Position numbers and translations under genes: made by a program. The notes below the pieces were generated by a model, which did not search any database, had not been told where the DNA came from, and saw only the letters and a list, made by a program, of their open reading frames with translations. Of a stretch of 64,000 nucleotides of DNA, positions 32,232-45,800 are shown piece after piece; the stretch's first letter is position 1, and each line of letters starts with the position of its first letter. Origin of the DNA: Osedax fenrisi (taxonomy: Eukaryota > Annelida > Polychaeta > Sabellida > Siboglinidae); NCBI GenBank assembly GCA_964019155.1, contig OZ025244.1:11867155-11931154 (forward strand), written 5' to 3'.

Positions 32232-32960
32232 ATATATAATTGCAGAAATGTCATTACAAAAATATAATGTTTTCTATTTATATTAAATTATTGCTATATA
32301 TAAATACATCGATATATTAATTTTATTAACTTTATCGATATATTGATGTTTTATCACATCGTACATAGGCTTCTATTAATAGTAATATATATATATATAT
32401 ATATACCTAAAGTTTTTATAATTATTAATTTGATATACACCTATATTTGTTATTGAATAAATATGACATCGTGTACGATTAAATATCACACATTAGTTAT
32501 AGTACTATAGTAGAGTGAATTGAGCGCTACCAATACTATCAATGATGCGATGCAATGAATGTAGTCGGTGGTGGTCCATTATTAATAGGCCTATCTGCGG
32601 CAACTGAATAGTTAATCGCGAGAGATTACGTAATGACCCTATTAGATAATATGACGTAATAGCTACACACTGCACTACACTGCAGCATAGGCGGTTTATT
32701 AGCGATAGTGGTAGTAGTAGCAAAGATTTATCTAATAATCCTTGGCGAATATTTACGTTAAAATAAAAAAATATTAAGATAATAACTAATCAAATATTAA
32801 GATTTTGAATATATGTTCATATATATATACGCAAAATATTTGGTGGTATACTACCAAAGTACAAACTACCGATACTATAGTGTGGGTATTCGTAAGTACT
32901 ATAGTGGTACTATAGTGTTACTATAGTGGTACCCATTTTAAGACCCATTTTATAAAATTA

Positions 32961-32996
<36 letters not shown>

Positions 32997-33653
32997 TTTT
33001 AATGAATAGTATTATTACTACTATTATTATATAACAACGAATATTATTATTCGCAAATAAGCGCGAATATCGCCGTCTTAGGTAGATCACGTGACATAGG
33101 ACTAACCCACGTGACCTACATGACAACCCCACGTGACATATAGGACTAACACAAGTGACCTATATGACTTACCCACGTGACCTATATGAATAACTCACGT
33201 GACCTATAGGAATAACCAACGTGACCTAGATGACCAGGGTTGGCAAAAACCCCAAAAATCTAAGAAATATGGAAGAGGTTTTTGGGTTATTGGGTTTTTG
33301 GTGGGTTTTTGAGGGTTTTTCTAGGGTTTTTGGGGTTTTTCAGAGGTTTTTGGGGTTTTTCTTTATCTTAAATTTTTAAATAAAAAAATCAAGAAAAAAT
33401 ATTTTAAAAAAATATATATATTATATAAATTATATGATATAATAGTGTTGTAATATATATTAATATAATACTATAAAGGTTAATGACATTTTAAATTGTA
33501 AAATTGCAAGTATTCTAATAAATGATTTATATTATTATAAATAAATATAAATAATTAATATATATTTGAAATATAATTATATTTATACACTTAATAATAA
33601 TATTTATTTATTAAATCACATATAATAATAGAAGATATAAATAGACTCCTAAG

Positions 33654-33714
<61 letters not shown>

Positions 33715-35836
33715 ATTGATTGATTGATTGAAAGTTTATTTAAACACTTAAATAAATCATAAATGATTTCTCAAAAATGTATATATAGAATACAAATAAT
33801 AGATTAGGTAAAACAATAAATACCATTAATAATAATAAAATAAAACAGAATAAACTGTATGTAAATTAATAAATAAAATAATAATGACAAACAATATTAG
33901 TAGTACAGGTTACCCCCTGATATAAATTGTTGTATATATTTCATGGTTGTTTTATGCGATTTTATGGATCTAATATAGGGTGGGAGTGAATTCCATAGTT
34001 TTGGACCATTATAACTCAGTGCCCGAGTATTCATTTTTGAGGGATGGAGAATCGCAATTACCATGGGGTAGATAAAATGAGATTCATGGTTTCTAAGAGA
34101 TGGAAGGTAATAGCTTTATACTAGAGAAGCAGAAATATAGGAGGGGCAATTCGAAGAGTATATTGAGGAATGAACAATAGATAGTATGCGATAAGTAAAG
34201 TGTTTGTTAAATGTATACCATGGAGGTAAGTGTTGGTATGAGACTGTAGAGGTATGATCTCGAATACGTAGGTTATATGTTGTACGGATTGATGAAAGAA
34301 TAACTCGATTTAGGGGAGAGATAGAGGATAATGGAAGATTGATAAGGATTGAGGAACAGTAATCTATAGGAGAGGACAAGGGAATTAACTATAGTTTTAG
34401 TAAGAAATGCAGTAATTGATTTTCGTATTTTTCTAATTCTAAATAAATGATAATTTGCAGATTTAGTGATGGCAGTAATATGAGGAATGAAGGAAAGAGT
34501 AGAATCAAAAAGTACATATATATATCATTAGTACTTACTTGTAAATTAATTTAAATGTGATAATTAAATAATAATAATTAATTATATACTAAAACCCAGA
34601 AATAATAATGAAAACAAAAATGAAAAACCCCCAAAAAACCCAAAAACACCAAAAACCCCTAAAATTATCAAAAGGTTTAAACCCAAAAATCCAATAACCC
34701 AAAAACCCCTACTTCTGCCAACCCTGTATATGACTAACCCACGTGACCTATATGACTAGAACACGTGACGTAGGACTACCCCAAGTGACCTATATGACTA
34801 ACCCACGTGACCTATAGGACTAACTCACCTGACTTATGACTAACCCACGCGAGATATATGAATACTCACGTGACCTGTAGGAATGGATCACGTGACCTAT
34901 ATGACTAACCACGTGATCTATGACTAACCCACGTTACATATAGGACTAACCACGTGATCTATGACTAACCCACGTTACCTATAGTACTAACCCACGTGAC
35001 CTATAGTACTAACCACGTGACCTATAGTACTAACCACGTGACATATAGCTAACCACGTGACCTATAGGACTAACCCACGTGACCTATAGTACTAACCACG
35101 TGACATATATCTAACCACGTGACCTATAGGACTAACTCTAGTGTCGTAGGCAACGGGGTACACCTGGCGACTCTTCGGTAGACAGTGGCTCTCGGTGTCG
35201 AGCTGCGGGTTAAGCTGGGGGTCGATAGCCCAGTAGGAACCCTATAGGGGTGTAGTTAGGTCATCATAATTATAATTATAATCCTATAGGATATAGTTTG
35301 CAAATGTCACATTTGCAATGTATTTACGTTTGAAATGTGTTAACTTCATACTTATAGATTAGGATACTTGTAGATTAGATACCTATATATATATATATAT
35401 AATACGATATATATATGTATAGGCTTACATCAAATATCAAATACTATATCAATATTGATACTATATATAGTGTCACTATAGTGATCGCTATCCTATAGAT
35501 GTCCCTGCATATACTATATATATATATATATATAGTATTAATACATTATTGAATATAATTAATTACAAGTAATCTATCCAATAATTGTTATATTATTTGT
35601 ATGATCGTAAAACAATGTATAATTAATACACATGATATAGTGAAGCAATAATAATCGCTATCCTATAGTATATATATATAGGTACTATATATATTTACAT
35701 TGTTTTACGATCATAAAAATAATATAACAATTATTGGATAGATTACTTGGAATTTATTCCATTCAATAGTGTATTAATACTTATAAAATCATATGTATAC
35801 TATTTATATAATCATATATATGTATGGTTATATGGT

Positions 35837-35880
<44 letters not shown>

Positions 35881-36307
35881 ATATATGTGGTTATATATAT
35901 CGAGTATTATATACTTCTATGCAGAGTTGAATGGCGGAATTAACAAGAATAACAACGCATTGTCCGTCTAAAGAATGACCGCAGATTAAAGTTAATAAGA
36001 TTATGAACACGAGTAGAACACGAGTCGGACACTAGTTGAACACACGGCGTGGCCGACTGATCGGTACAACTGCGACGAGGACAGGACATGGTCACGCTGC
36101 AGTGGGTTTCGCGGTCACGGTGTCCAGTATATAGGCCGGCACAGGTAACACGTAACGCATTAACGGGCGACGCGGTCTACACATATATTATTAACACCTC
36201 CACCTCGGTTGTAGTAGTAGTAGCCATCTTTTTAATTAGTGGTTTTTTTATTTTAGCCTGGAGTTCGAATCTTATGTATATATTTTGTATGTATACTATA
36301 TTATATA

Positions 36308-36367
<60 letters not shown>

Positions 36368-38198
36368 CTTTGTATGTATATTATATGCATTATATATGAG
36401 TCATGACCCACAAAAAACCCAATGACCCATAGGTTGGAAACCACTGCTCTAGATTACTGTATAATTAACTGTCATCGTATTACTATTATTACCTATAAAT
36501 ATATCGACGCTAAAGTGAAATATCTATGGTATTATAACTCACCATATATAGTATATAATCCACTATAGTGGGAAGTTACACACCTACTATAGTATTACTG
36601 AACTTCGGCATACATTTCCTGTAATGCACACGAGATACCGCGAGAATAAAACAAAGGAATACGTAATCGATATTGAGAACCGTATTGTGTTTATAACGTA
36701 GGTTGATATCGCGTTATCCTCGCAGATAATACACTCACGAGTAGATAGTGAAGATAAAATAGTAAACTATGAAATCTATACACAAAAGTATAGGGGGTGG
36801 AATGCAATTAGAAATATCCACACACACACATACACACGCAGTACGTGGCGAATACACGCGACACCCGATGCGTGAAGTTATAGCTTCACACACACCTACA
36901 CACATACGCATACACACATATATGCGTACACACACACACGCGTATATAGGCTCGGGGAGTCCACTAGCACTCGCGTGTGTATCGATTACGTGCAATTCTC
37001 GGGGGAAACTTTACGCATGACTGCAGCCGGACGAACGCGGGCGTTGCGTGAGTATTTGAACGCCCACCAGATATAATTAATTAATTATATATATATATAT
37101 GTATAACGCGAGTGGTTATAGGAAATGTGTACCCAGAGTTCACTTGGATAGATAACCCACCCCTAGTTCGAAATATCATCAAGAATATTATCATTGTACC
37201 TATGAGCTCGAATGTTACGTAATTTAATTACACAGCGTAGTGTTGAATAGTGCATCGATTATTAGCTTTTAAATTTGATAATTATTATTAAAATAATGTC
37301 TTCAATAAAAGTAAAAATAACATATTCTCATTTACTAACTCATTATGTATTATATATTCATTATCAACAGTATACTGTAGAACACAATTATTTAATATTT
37401 ATTATAATTATATTTATGTATATACAATAAAAAAATCAGTAGGAAATATATAGAAATGACACTGTAAAAATAAAAAATATCACTGTTTATAAAATATACC
37501 AAAATATAATATTTATTTTAAAGTTAGTGATTCATATTCAAAATAAATGCGTCGCAAGCATAACGTGACAACATCGCGGATACATCATGCAATGCGAGAT
37601 ATGTGTAGACACGGTAACTATAGGTATTGTTACACGATAACTATAGGTAGGTAGTTACTCTGTAATTACATAACAACTAGTAACAACTATAATCGATACA
37701 CAATCGACTATTAATAACGCCCTATAGGGTTGTTGTGTATATACAACACACGTGCTAAGACATATATGTATACTATAGTATAGTATCGCATACTATAGTA
37801 TCACATTTATTACATTAATTGTGTACAGTTTAAATGAGCGATATCTAATCGCACACATAGTAAAACAGAAGTGTCTATATGACTCGCGTGAACGTATTCA
37901 TTATCGTATACCATTATCGTATATATATATATATATATACGATGTTAATACTGCGGTCTATAGACCCCTATAGGGTCTAGATATATAGGGTCTAGATATA
38001 CGCCTATATGCGTGTGTGAACACGTTAAGTAAGCGAACGCACAATGTGCGTCGCACAGTGTGCGTCGCACACATGTGCGCGTGTGTCTTTAGATAATAGC
38101 GTATCTCTTGATATGCTATAGGGGGTGTACTATCTTAAGATAATATCTACATAGGTCGCCTCCACACTTAGCTGGCTATTATACCTACATCGGAAACA

Positions 38199-38251
<53 letters not shown>

Positions 38252-38589
38252 GGTAGACTACCTATAATTGTGTACACATAGCTAGTGTACATAATCAGCG
38301 GTTATAACAATGCCGCGAATAGATAGCTGGTATACCGCGCACCACCCCTTATAATAAGAGTGCGGCTATTGTTCTCGTGAAATAGAGTGATATGACGTAA
38401 TCAGTTGTATAGTGTATAGTATACACTGTACAAATGTAAACTGTAAAAATGTACAATGTATATGGTAGGATAGATGGTTTTGGTAATTGTTGTAGTTCCC
38501 TTCATAGAAAAGTGACATCTAACAGTCTTTTGACAGATTACCTCAATCATTTCAAATATAATATAAAATGTATGCAATTCTTGTATACT

Positions 38590-38638
<49 letters not shown>

Positions 38639-39537
38639 ATTTATAAAAAACTGTTTCTTGTTAACAAGTACATTATTACAATATTACAAGATAGTTCACA
38701 AGCGCACTCGGTTATGCAACTCGACCACATTATTAAGTCCTACAGTATTATTTCATGTCTTATATATAAGTAATAAGTAATTATAATTACTTACCTTTAC
38801 TACTCTACTTACCTACCTAGAGTCCCTCCTATATATATATATACCCCTATAGGGGTAACATTACATAGGTTACAAGTAGGATACACTATCATTATCCTAC
38901 TATAGAACTATATAGTTCGAACTATAGATCTATAGTATATTATACGCTGACGAGAAGTATTACACTCATTAGTATTGTATTCACATATAAAACAACTTAT
39001 TTATAGTATACTTACTATATTAACCCTATAGGGTATACTATATATAGTATACTATATATATATATAGGTAAATACTATATGGTACTTAATAAGTACTACT
39101 TATAGTATTAGAGTACTAAAGAATTATACTTTATTATTATATATAATAATTATATTTCGATACAAATACGGAGTTATAGTATTACCAAAGCCGGACTTCG
39201 GTATTACTACGCATATGTAACAAGTACTCGATTGCCATGCGCGGAAACCGGTGGCGCCCCCACCCCCCATTATCGTAGCGAGCTATATTGCGTAATAGCA
39301 TGCTGGGCGGCTATGCTGTTACGTCATAGTATTCGGGCGGGCGGGCGGGCGGGCGGCGGCAAAGAAATCATCGATTTTTAATATTGCATAATCGATTGAA
39401 AACGTTAATCCATGGAAATCAATTCAGCCGCCCCGCCACGCCCCCTAGTGGTGGTAAACTACGCCTCCTGAGCGTGACTGTATACGCATGCCCAGAGTAA
39501 TAATACACTTGCGCCGCACCTAGTATAATACCGAGTA

Positions 39538-39592
<55 letters not shown>

Positions 39593-39615
39593 GTTAGTGT
39601 GTGTGTGTGTTGTAT

Positions 39616-39646
<31 letters not shown>

Positions 39647-39801
39647 AGTGAGATTCGTGCTACAGCCTGTGGGAATCACCACGGCTATTGTCTATATCCA
39701 AGACTATTGTAGTGAAGAACATTCTCGAAGTTTACTTCTAATTCGAGAGTCGGCGGGCTAAGCGTTCACGATCGCGTGTATACATGTGTATATATATAGT
39801 G

Positions 39802-39840
<39 letters not shown>

Positions 39841-42800
39841 TTATATATATATACTTATAAACGAGATTATGATCTGGTATTGATCGTTGCATATCACTAG
39901 TTTAGGGTTAGAATATCTGGGCTAATCTACGGGATATCTATTTAAAGATCTCTAATAGATATCCGGTAATAACCCTTAACCTATAACATATTATCGCTAC
40001 GGTTAACTAGGAATTATGGATCGAAATATTTAAATTGTAAAGCATGTATTGAATAATGTATACTTTTTAAGCGTGTCATCATAAATATGAGTTAGTTGAA
40101 AATATTAAACGAATAGGTATACCTTAGGTATATATAGATATAATAATCAATTTAAATTAGTCAGTCTACACTAACAATATATTTATAAAAAGGTGTGTGT
40201 CTACTTTTACTATATATATACCTAGTAATCTTTTACTCACCTATAACTCACCTTTTGCTATCGTATATGATAACAATTAAAACTTTTCCCATGAATCATA
40301 TATATATATATATATAAACAGAATTAATGATTTTGCTCTATGATATTATGGGATGGGAGACTCTCAGTAGTACATATTTAGGAAATATTAGGATATTTAG
40401 GAAATATTAGGAAATATTTGTAATTCATAATGAATAACATGAGGTAGATATTTTGAAATTTCGATTTATCTCATTAACAATTATGTTTGTTATATATTTA
40501 ACTATAGTTTTAATTATATATTAATGATTACACACTATTATTATTATAATACTCTAATATTATATTATATTAATATTAATATTATTATAATTTTGATTTA
40601 TAAAATAAAAATGTAAACATTTTTTTTCAGCTTTCTTGACGATAAAATCTGAAATATATTTTTTAAATATGAAAGTATTGAAATAATTTAAATAACCCTA
40701 TTATTAAAAAAAATTAAATATTTCATACATTTTTTTTTCAAATATAAAATTCTTATATTTGTACATTAAAATAGTGAATAAATTGTGTATATTATAATTT
40801 AATTTGTACATTCAATCAGTATGTGTATATATATATAATTTTATATTTTATTTTAAATAAAGTTTTCAAATTAAAATTTAAATAATTTTTTCCCCAGAAT
40901 TTCCAGGAAAATTCCTATAAAATCGAAACACAATATCAGAATACTTTTTTCTTATAGAAAATATATAAATTAAACTATAGTTCAAGAAATAACTTAACAA
41001 ATAGTTGTTAATAGGATAAATCGAAGTTTAAACATATTTAGGGGAAAGTCTCCGATTACCGACCCCCTCATAATACCAACCCCCTCTCGTATCTCAGTAA
41101 CTATAAGAGATATCAAAAAATAATATATACACGAAATGTTAGTAATTTAATGATACATATGAATAAGTATTTTGTTTTAACAAATATTTAATTCTACAAT
41201 TGTTATTTATTAAAATGTAATATTCTGTTTTTACTTTTTAAATATTTGAATAATAACTTTTTTTAAATCATTGTAAATTCTTTATTAATTAAAAGAAAAC
41301 TTAATACTGCACATAATATTGTAGATCAATAAAATGTTTATAATTATTATAAAAATAATTCAATTTGAATAACTATTAACCAAAATATCTTAATTATAGC
41401 AACCCATATGATTTTCCTAATACCGACTCCCATGTGATTTATAATATCCAATCAAAATAGATCAGTATTTTACTTTAAAATATGTCATAAATTGTTTGTT
41501 TATCATTGATATAGATTAAGGATTCATGATTCCATTATATTATATACATACTGATTAATAACTAAATATTAAATAATAATATAGTTACTAATAATACTAT
41601 TTTAATATAATTACTATAAAATTTAAATTTAAATTTAATATTACTATTAAAACATAAATTCAATACAAAATAATTGCTTGCATGTTATAATTAATTATAT
41701 TTATTAATATCTACTATGTTGATTGGATATTATAATACTAAAAGTATGTATACCACGATTATTTTAGGGGGTAAGGGGAAGGGGGTCAGTATTAGGAACA
41801 GGTATCCGATTACCGACCCCCCTGTTTATTCTTGTAAATAAATTATATCAAAAATTTAAAATAGCCACATTATTCATTACCATAATATTACTATATTTAC
41901 AAAATTTCAAATAAATATATTTAATATTGAATACCTTATTACAAATAATCATTTAGGGGTCGGTAATCGGGGACTTTCCCCTAATATCTCCTCCATGTTA
42001 AAACCCTCTTCAATATTAAACTCTAAACTGCGCAGTGGCAGATCCAATAATAATTTTTTTTAAAATTAATTATATTATCTAGTTCAAATAAAATGTAAAT
42101 TCTCAATATTTAAAAAAAAATTCCAATTTGAACCGGCTTACAGTGTAGGGCTTAAAAGTATCTCTCTTCTGGATTATGTTTCAGAATCTTTGTCGTCAAA
42201 TAAAAAATGCTTTATAGATACCGGAACTAAGTTTTGTAGATTTTAGAGTTGTAGTCATGGGAATTATAATATTTGTAATTCATATAATATAATATATATA
42301 TAATATGAAAATAAATAAATAAATCAGATTTATTATTTCATGTTGTAAAGCATGAAATAATGGAGAAGTTAATAAAAAATGTTTTTTAGAATTAAAATTC
42401 AATTATAGAAGAAAATCGACGAACGTAACCAAGAGTTATTATCGTAGAACTCTTATTCTAATATATGTGTACAAGTAACACTCGTATTACTTGTACTATC
42501 TTTACGTGTATCTTCGTATCACTGGAATGGTCAACTCTCATCAATCCATAAGGGCGTTCAGGTATAAACTAAACTCACTATATTCTAGAGCATAACCAAG
42601 CTCATATATCGTTATAACTTATGATAAAATAAATAATAGTTTATTCTTATACTATGGTAATTATATAAATCATAATGATAATAAATATTTATTAGAAGTT
42701 TTAAATTGTACATTTTTTTTCGTATGAAATATATAATTATTTATGTTATTATTTACTTTAAAAGGCTTCAGATTAAGATCAATATCTTTCAATATCAATA

Positions 42801-45800
42801 TCAATATGCTGTCACCCGATAGATAATAGTTTATTCTTATACTAAAATATATAAATATACATATTATATATATATATACAACTACCTTGCCTGGATCGTC
42901 TTTGGACCTGGGCACTTTCAAAAAGCATTTATTCAACGATAAGTTGTGCCTAATAGAGTTCTGTAAAACATATGATCAATATGAATATAGATAATGACGT
43001 ACTTATTTATCGCAAAAGAAATATAATATTAACTACAAAAGTAAAGCATACTTTTTATATTTGAATTATTATTATTTGAATAGATTACAAAATATTATAG
43101 TATGAATCAATAGTATTGATGTACATATATATTTATATATATATATAACATTGTTCTTATTATTTAATATAATTTAAACATTTTTGAAATATACATATAT
43201 AATACTATATATAATAAATTTATTAGTTCAAAGTTCAATGATTTTATATTCTGTATAGTTTTTCCAATAATGAAAATGTATTTAAAAAGTATTAAATATT
43301 TGAAACTTTTTAGAAACAATTAACAAATTATATAAATATTGAAATTTTTTCGAAATATTTAACAATTAATAATGATAATTTTTGAAATATTAATAAAATA
43401 TATAATAAATGTATTGGTTCAATGATTTTATATTTTGTATATTCTTTCCAATATTGAAAATGTATTTTTAAAAACTTTTTTAGAAACAATTAAAAAATTA
43501 TATAAATATTGAAATTTGTTCGAAATATTTGACATTTAATAATGAAAATGTAAAATGACATGTGAGTTCAGTATAAAAAAATATCCTTTTTTTTACGAAA
43601 TATTTGTATTTAGTGAATCATCAATTTATTGTATTCTATCATGATATATAGTTGAACTTATTAAAATATATTCATATATGTATGCTATGTATTTATATAT
43701 TAATGAATATAATATTATATATTAATAAAATAATATATATTTATAACATATTTCAATGTAAAATTATATTAAGAACATCATATTTGTATACCATTCTAAA
43801 TGAAAATAAACTTTCCTTATTAGGTAAATAAGTTGAATATCTCATGGTAGAATATCTCATTGTAGAATAACAGAATATTGATGAGTAACTAGATAAGAAT
43901 ATTATTTAAAAAATATGTTTTTTTTGATATTTTAACTCAAATAAATCATTTTATTAAATTTTTCATAAATTTTCTAAATAAAATGTTCAAAAACTTTTCT
44001 ATATTTATATAATTATTTATAAAAAGTATATAATATTCTTTTAAATCTGAAAATTGTATTTAAACATTTAAAATATTTAATTATATTAATATATACTCTT
44101 TACATCCGAGAATTTTAAAATTACATTTCGCCCAGTTCCGAGCGTTTGTGTTTATTTTTTAAATATGTATATACGTTTTTAATAAATGAATATGTGGTTT
44201 TATATAAAATATGTGGTTATATATAAATATAAATATAAAAAATGTTCTATTATAAGTTATTATTTTTTGGTTTAGTATATAACATAGTTTATTAACCTGA
44301 AAAAAAATTACTAATTAATTAATTATTCAAAATATTATAATCAATTAAAAAATAGCAATTATAATTAATTTTTAAAAATAAAATAATTATGTTTCAAACC
44401 CAATTTAATTTATATAATACTAATATTGTATATATATGCATATATGCATTTAGTCTTAAAGTGGTAACAATATATAAACCAACAATAAACTGAAGAAATT
44501 ATATAAATTGAGTCAATATTGAATAATTTACAGTGCACATAATAATATAACACATTTTTTCTATTATTAGGTTTTTAAATTTAAAGTTAAATGTAAATTT
44601 AAAATAAAAAGTAACACTAAATCATGTACTATCGGTGTAAATAATATTTTAACATGTACTTCATCCAATTTTAATATTACTAAGCATTTTATTTATACGG
44701 TAACAGGAAAAAAAATAACGGGAAAAAAATAATTTGAAAAAAAATAATATGAAAAAAATAACATGACAAAAAAAGAAAAAAAATAACAAGACGAATATAA
44801 TAACTGAAAAAAAACAACAGTAAAAATAAAAAATTCAATTCACTCAAAAATAAAAAAATGATTGTTTTCTGAAATAACAAATTATTTTATTTTATTTTTT
44901 TTTTTAAATTGGAATACTATTGCACATGGTATATAATGTTATTACTATCGGTGTAAATAATATTTTAACGGATACGTCATCCAATTTTAATATTACTAAG
45001 CATATTATCTATATGGTAACCGAAAAAAAATAACGGAAAAAAAATAACAAAAAAAAATAATGAGAAAAAAAATACTATGAAAAAAAATAACTGAAAAAAA
45101 ATAACGAAAAAAATAATATGAAAAAAAATAACATGAAAAAAAAAAGAAAAAAAATAACAAGAAAAAAATAACTGAAAAAAAGTAACAGTAAAAATAAAAA
45201 ATTCAATTCACTCAAAAATAAAAAATGATTATGTTTTCTGAAATAACAAATTCTAATATTGTTTTTTTTTTATAAATTGGAATATTAATGTTGAAAATTT
45301 ATAATATAAATTTCTGCGGTTTATTACTATCGGTGTAAATAATATTTTAACGTATACTTAATCCAATTTTAATTTTACTAAGCATATTATTAATATGGTA
45401 ACAGGAAAAAAAAATAACGGAAACAAAATAAAAAAAATAACGGAAAAAAAAGAATATGAAAAAAATAACGGAAAATAAAAACAGGAAAAAAAATAACAGG
45501 AAAAAAATAACAGTAAAAATAAAAAATGCATTCACTCAAAAATAAAAAAATGATTGTTTTCTGAAATAACAAATTCTATTATTGTTTTTTTTTTTAAATT
45601 GGAATAATATTGCACATGGTATATAATGTTGAAAATTTATCATAGAATATTTTCATTTTTAATATTCCTGGTTATAACCATATATGTTCAAATCGTAAAC
45701 ATAAAAATGGAGGTGGTGTTTTAATCTATATACGTGAACATTATCAATTTAATATTCTATCTACCATATCAAATAACTATTATGACAACATATCAATTGA

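Larger units (their letters stand above)
33235..34726. mobile_element. hAT-like element with CAGGGTTGGCA ends, inserted in the E-box minisatellite
   Basis: Ends CAGGGTTGGCAAAAACCC and ..CTTCTGCCAACCCTG. The flanking octamers TAGATGAC (33227-33234) and TATATGAC (34727-34734) differ at one base, fitting an 8-bp duplication in a repeat array. The subterminal zones are long arrays of GGGTTTTT (left) and AAAACCC (right), imperfect inverted repeats of each other. No transposase; a LINE fragment (33713-34515) fills the middle. Confidence 0.82.
35786..40620. other. FoxJ2/3 intron 3, middle: simple repeats, no exon seen
   Basis: Holds (TA)n at about 35840-35885, 36308-36357, 37918-37940, 38591-38632, 39541-39592, 39619-39646 and 39803-39840; AC-rich tracts at 36818-36940; (ACT)n at 38197-38250; TGTGCGTCGCACA palindromes at 38036-38085; (GGGC)n at 39334-39358. 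ORFs 35747-36399, 36735-37020, 38449-38780 and 39419-39682 are repeat translations. Confidence 0.5.

Noticed and set aside
33290..33360. Telomere-like GGGTTTTT repeats
   Set aside because: They are irregular, mirrored at the other end of the same element, and internal to a hAT-like insertion, so not an interstitial telomere.
33083..35140. CRISPR-like appearance of short regular repeats
   Set aside because: Units are contiguous without unique spacers, diverge gradually, and lie in an animal intron: a minisatellite.
44689..45572. Minus-strand ORFs of the IFFLFFF type
   Set aside because: They arise from the A-rich zone of the tandem repeats before the LINE and have no features of a real protein.
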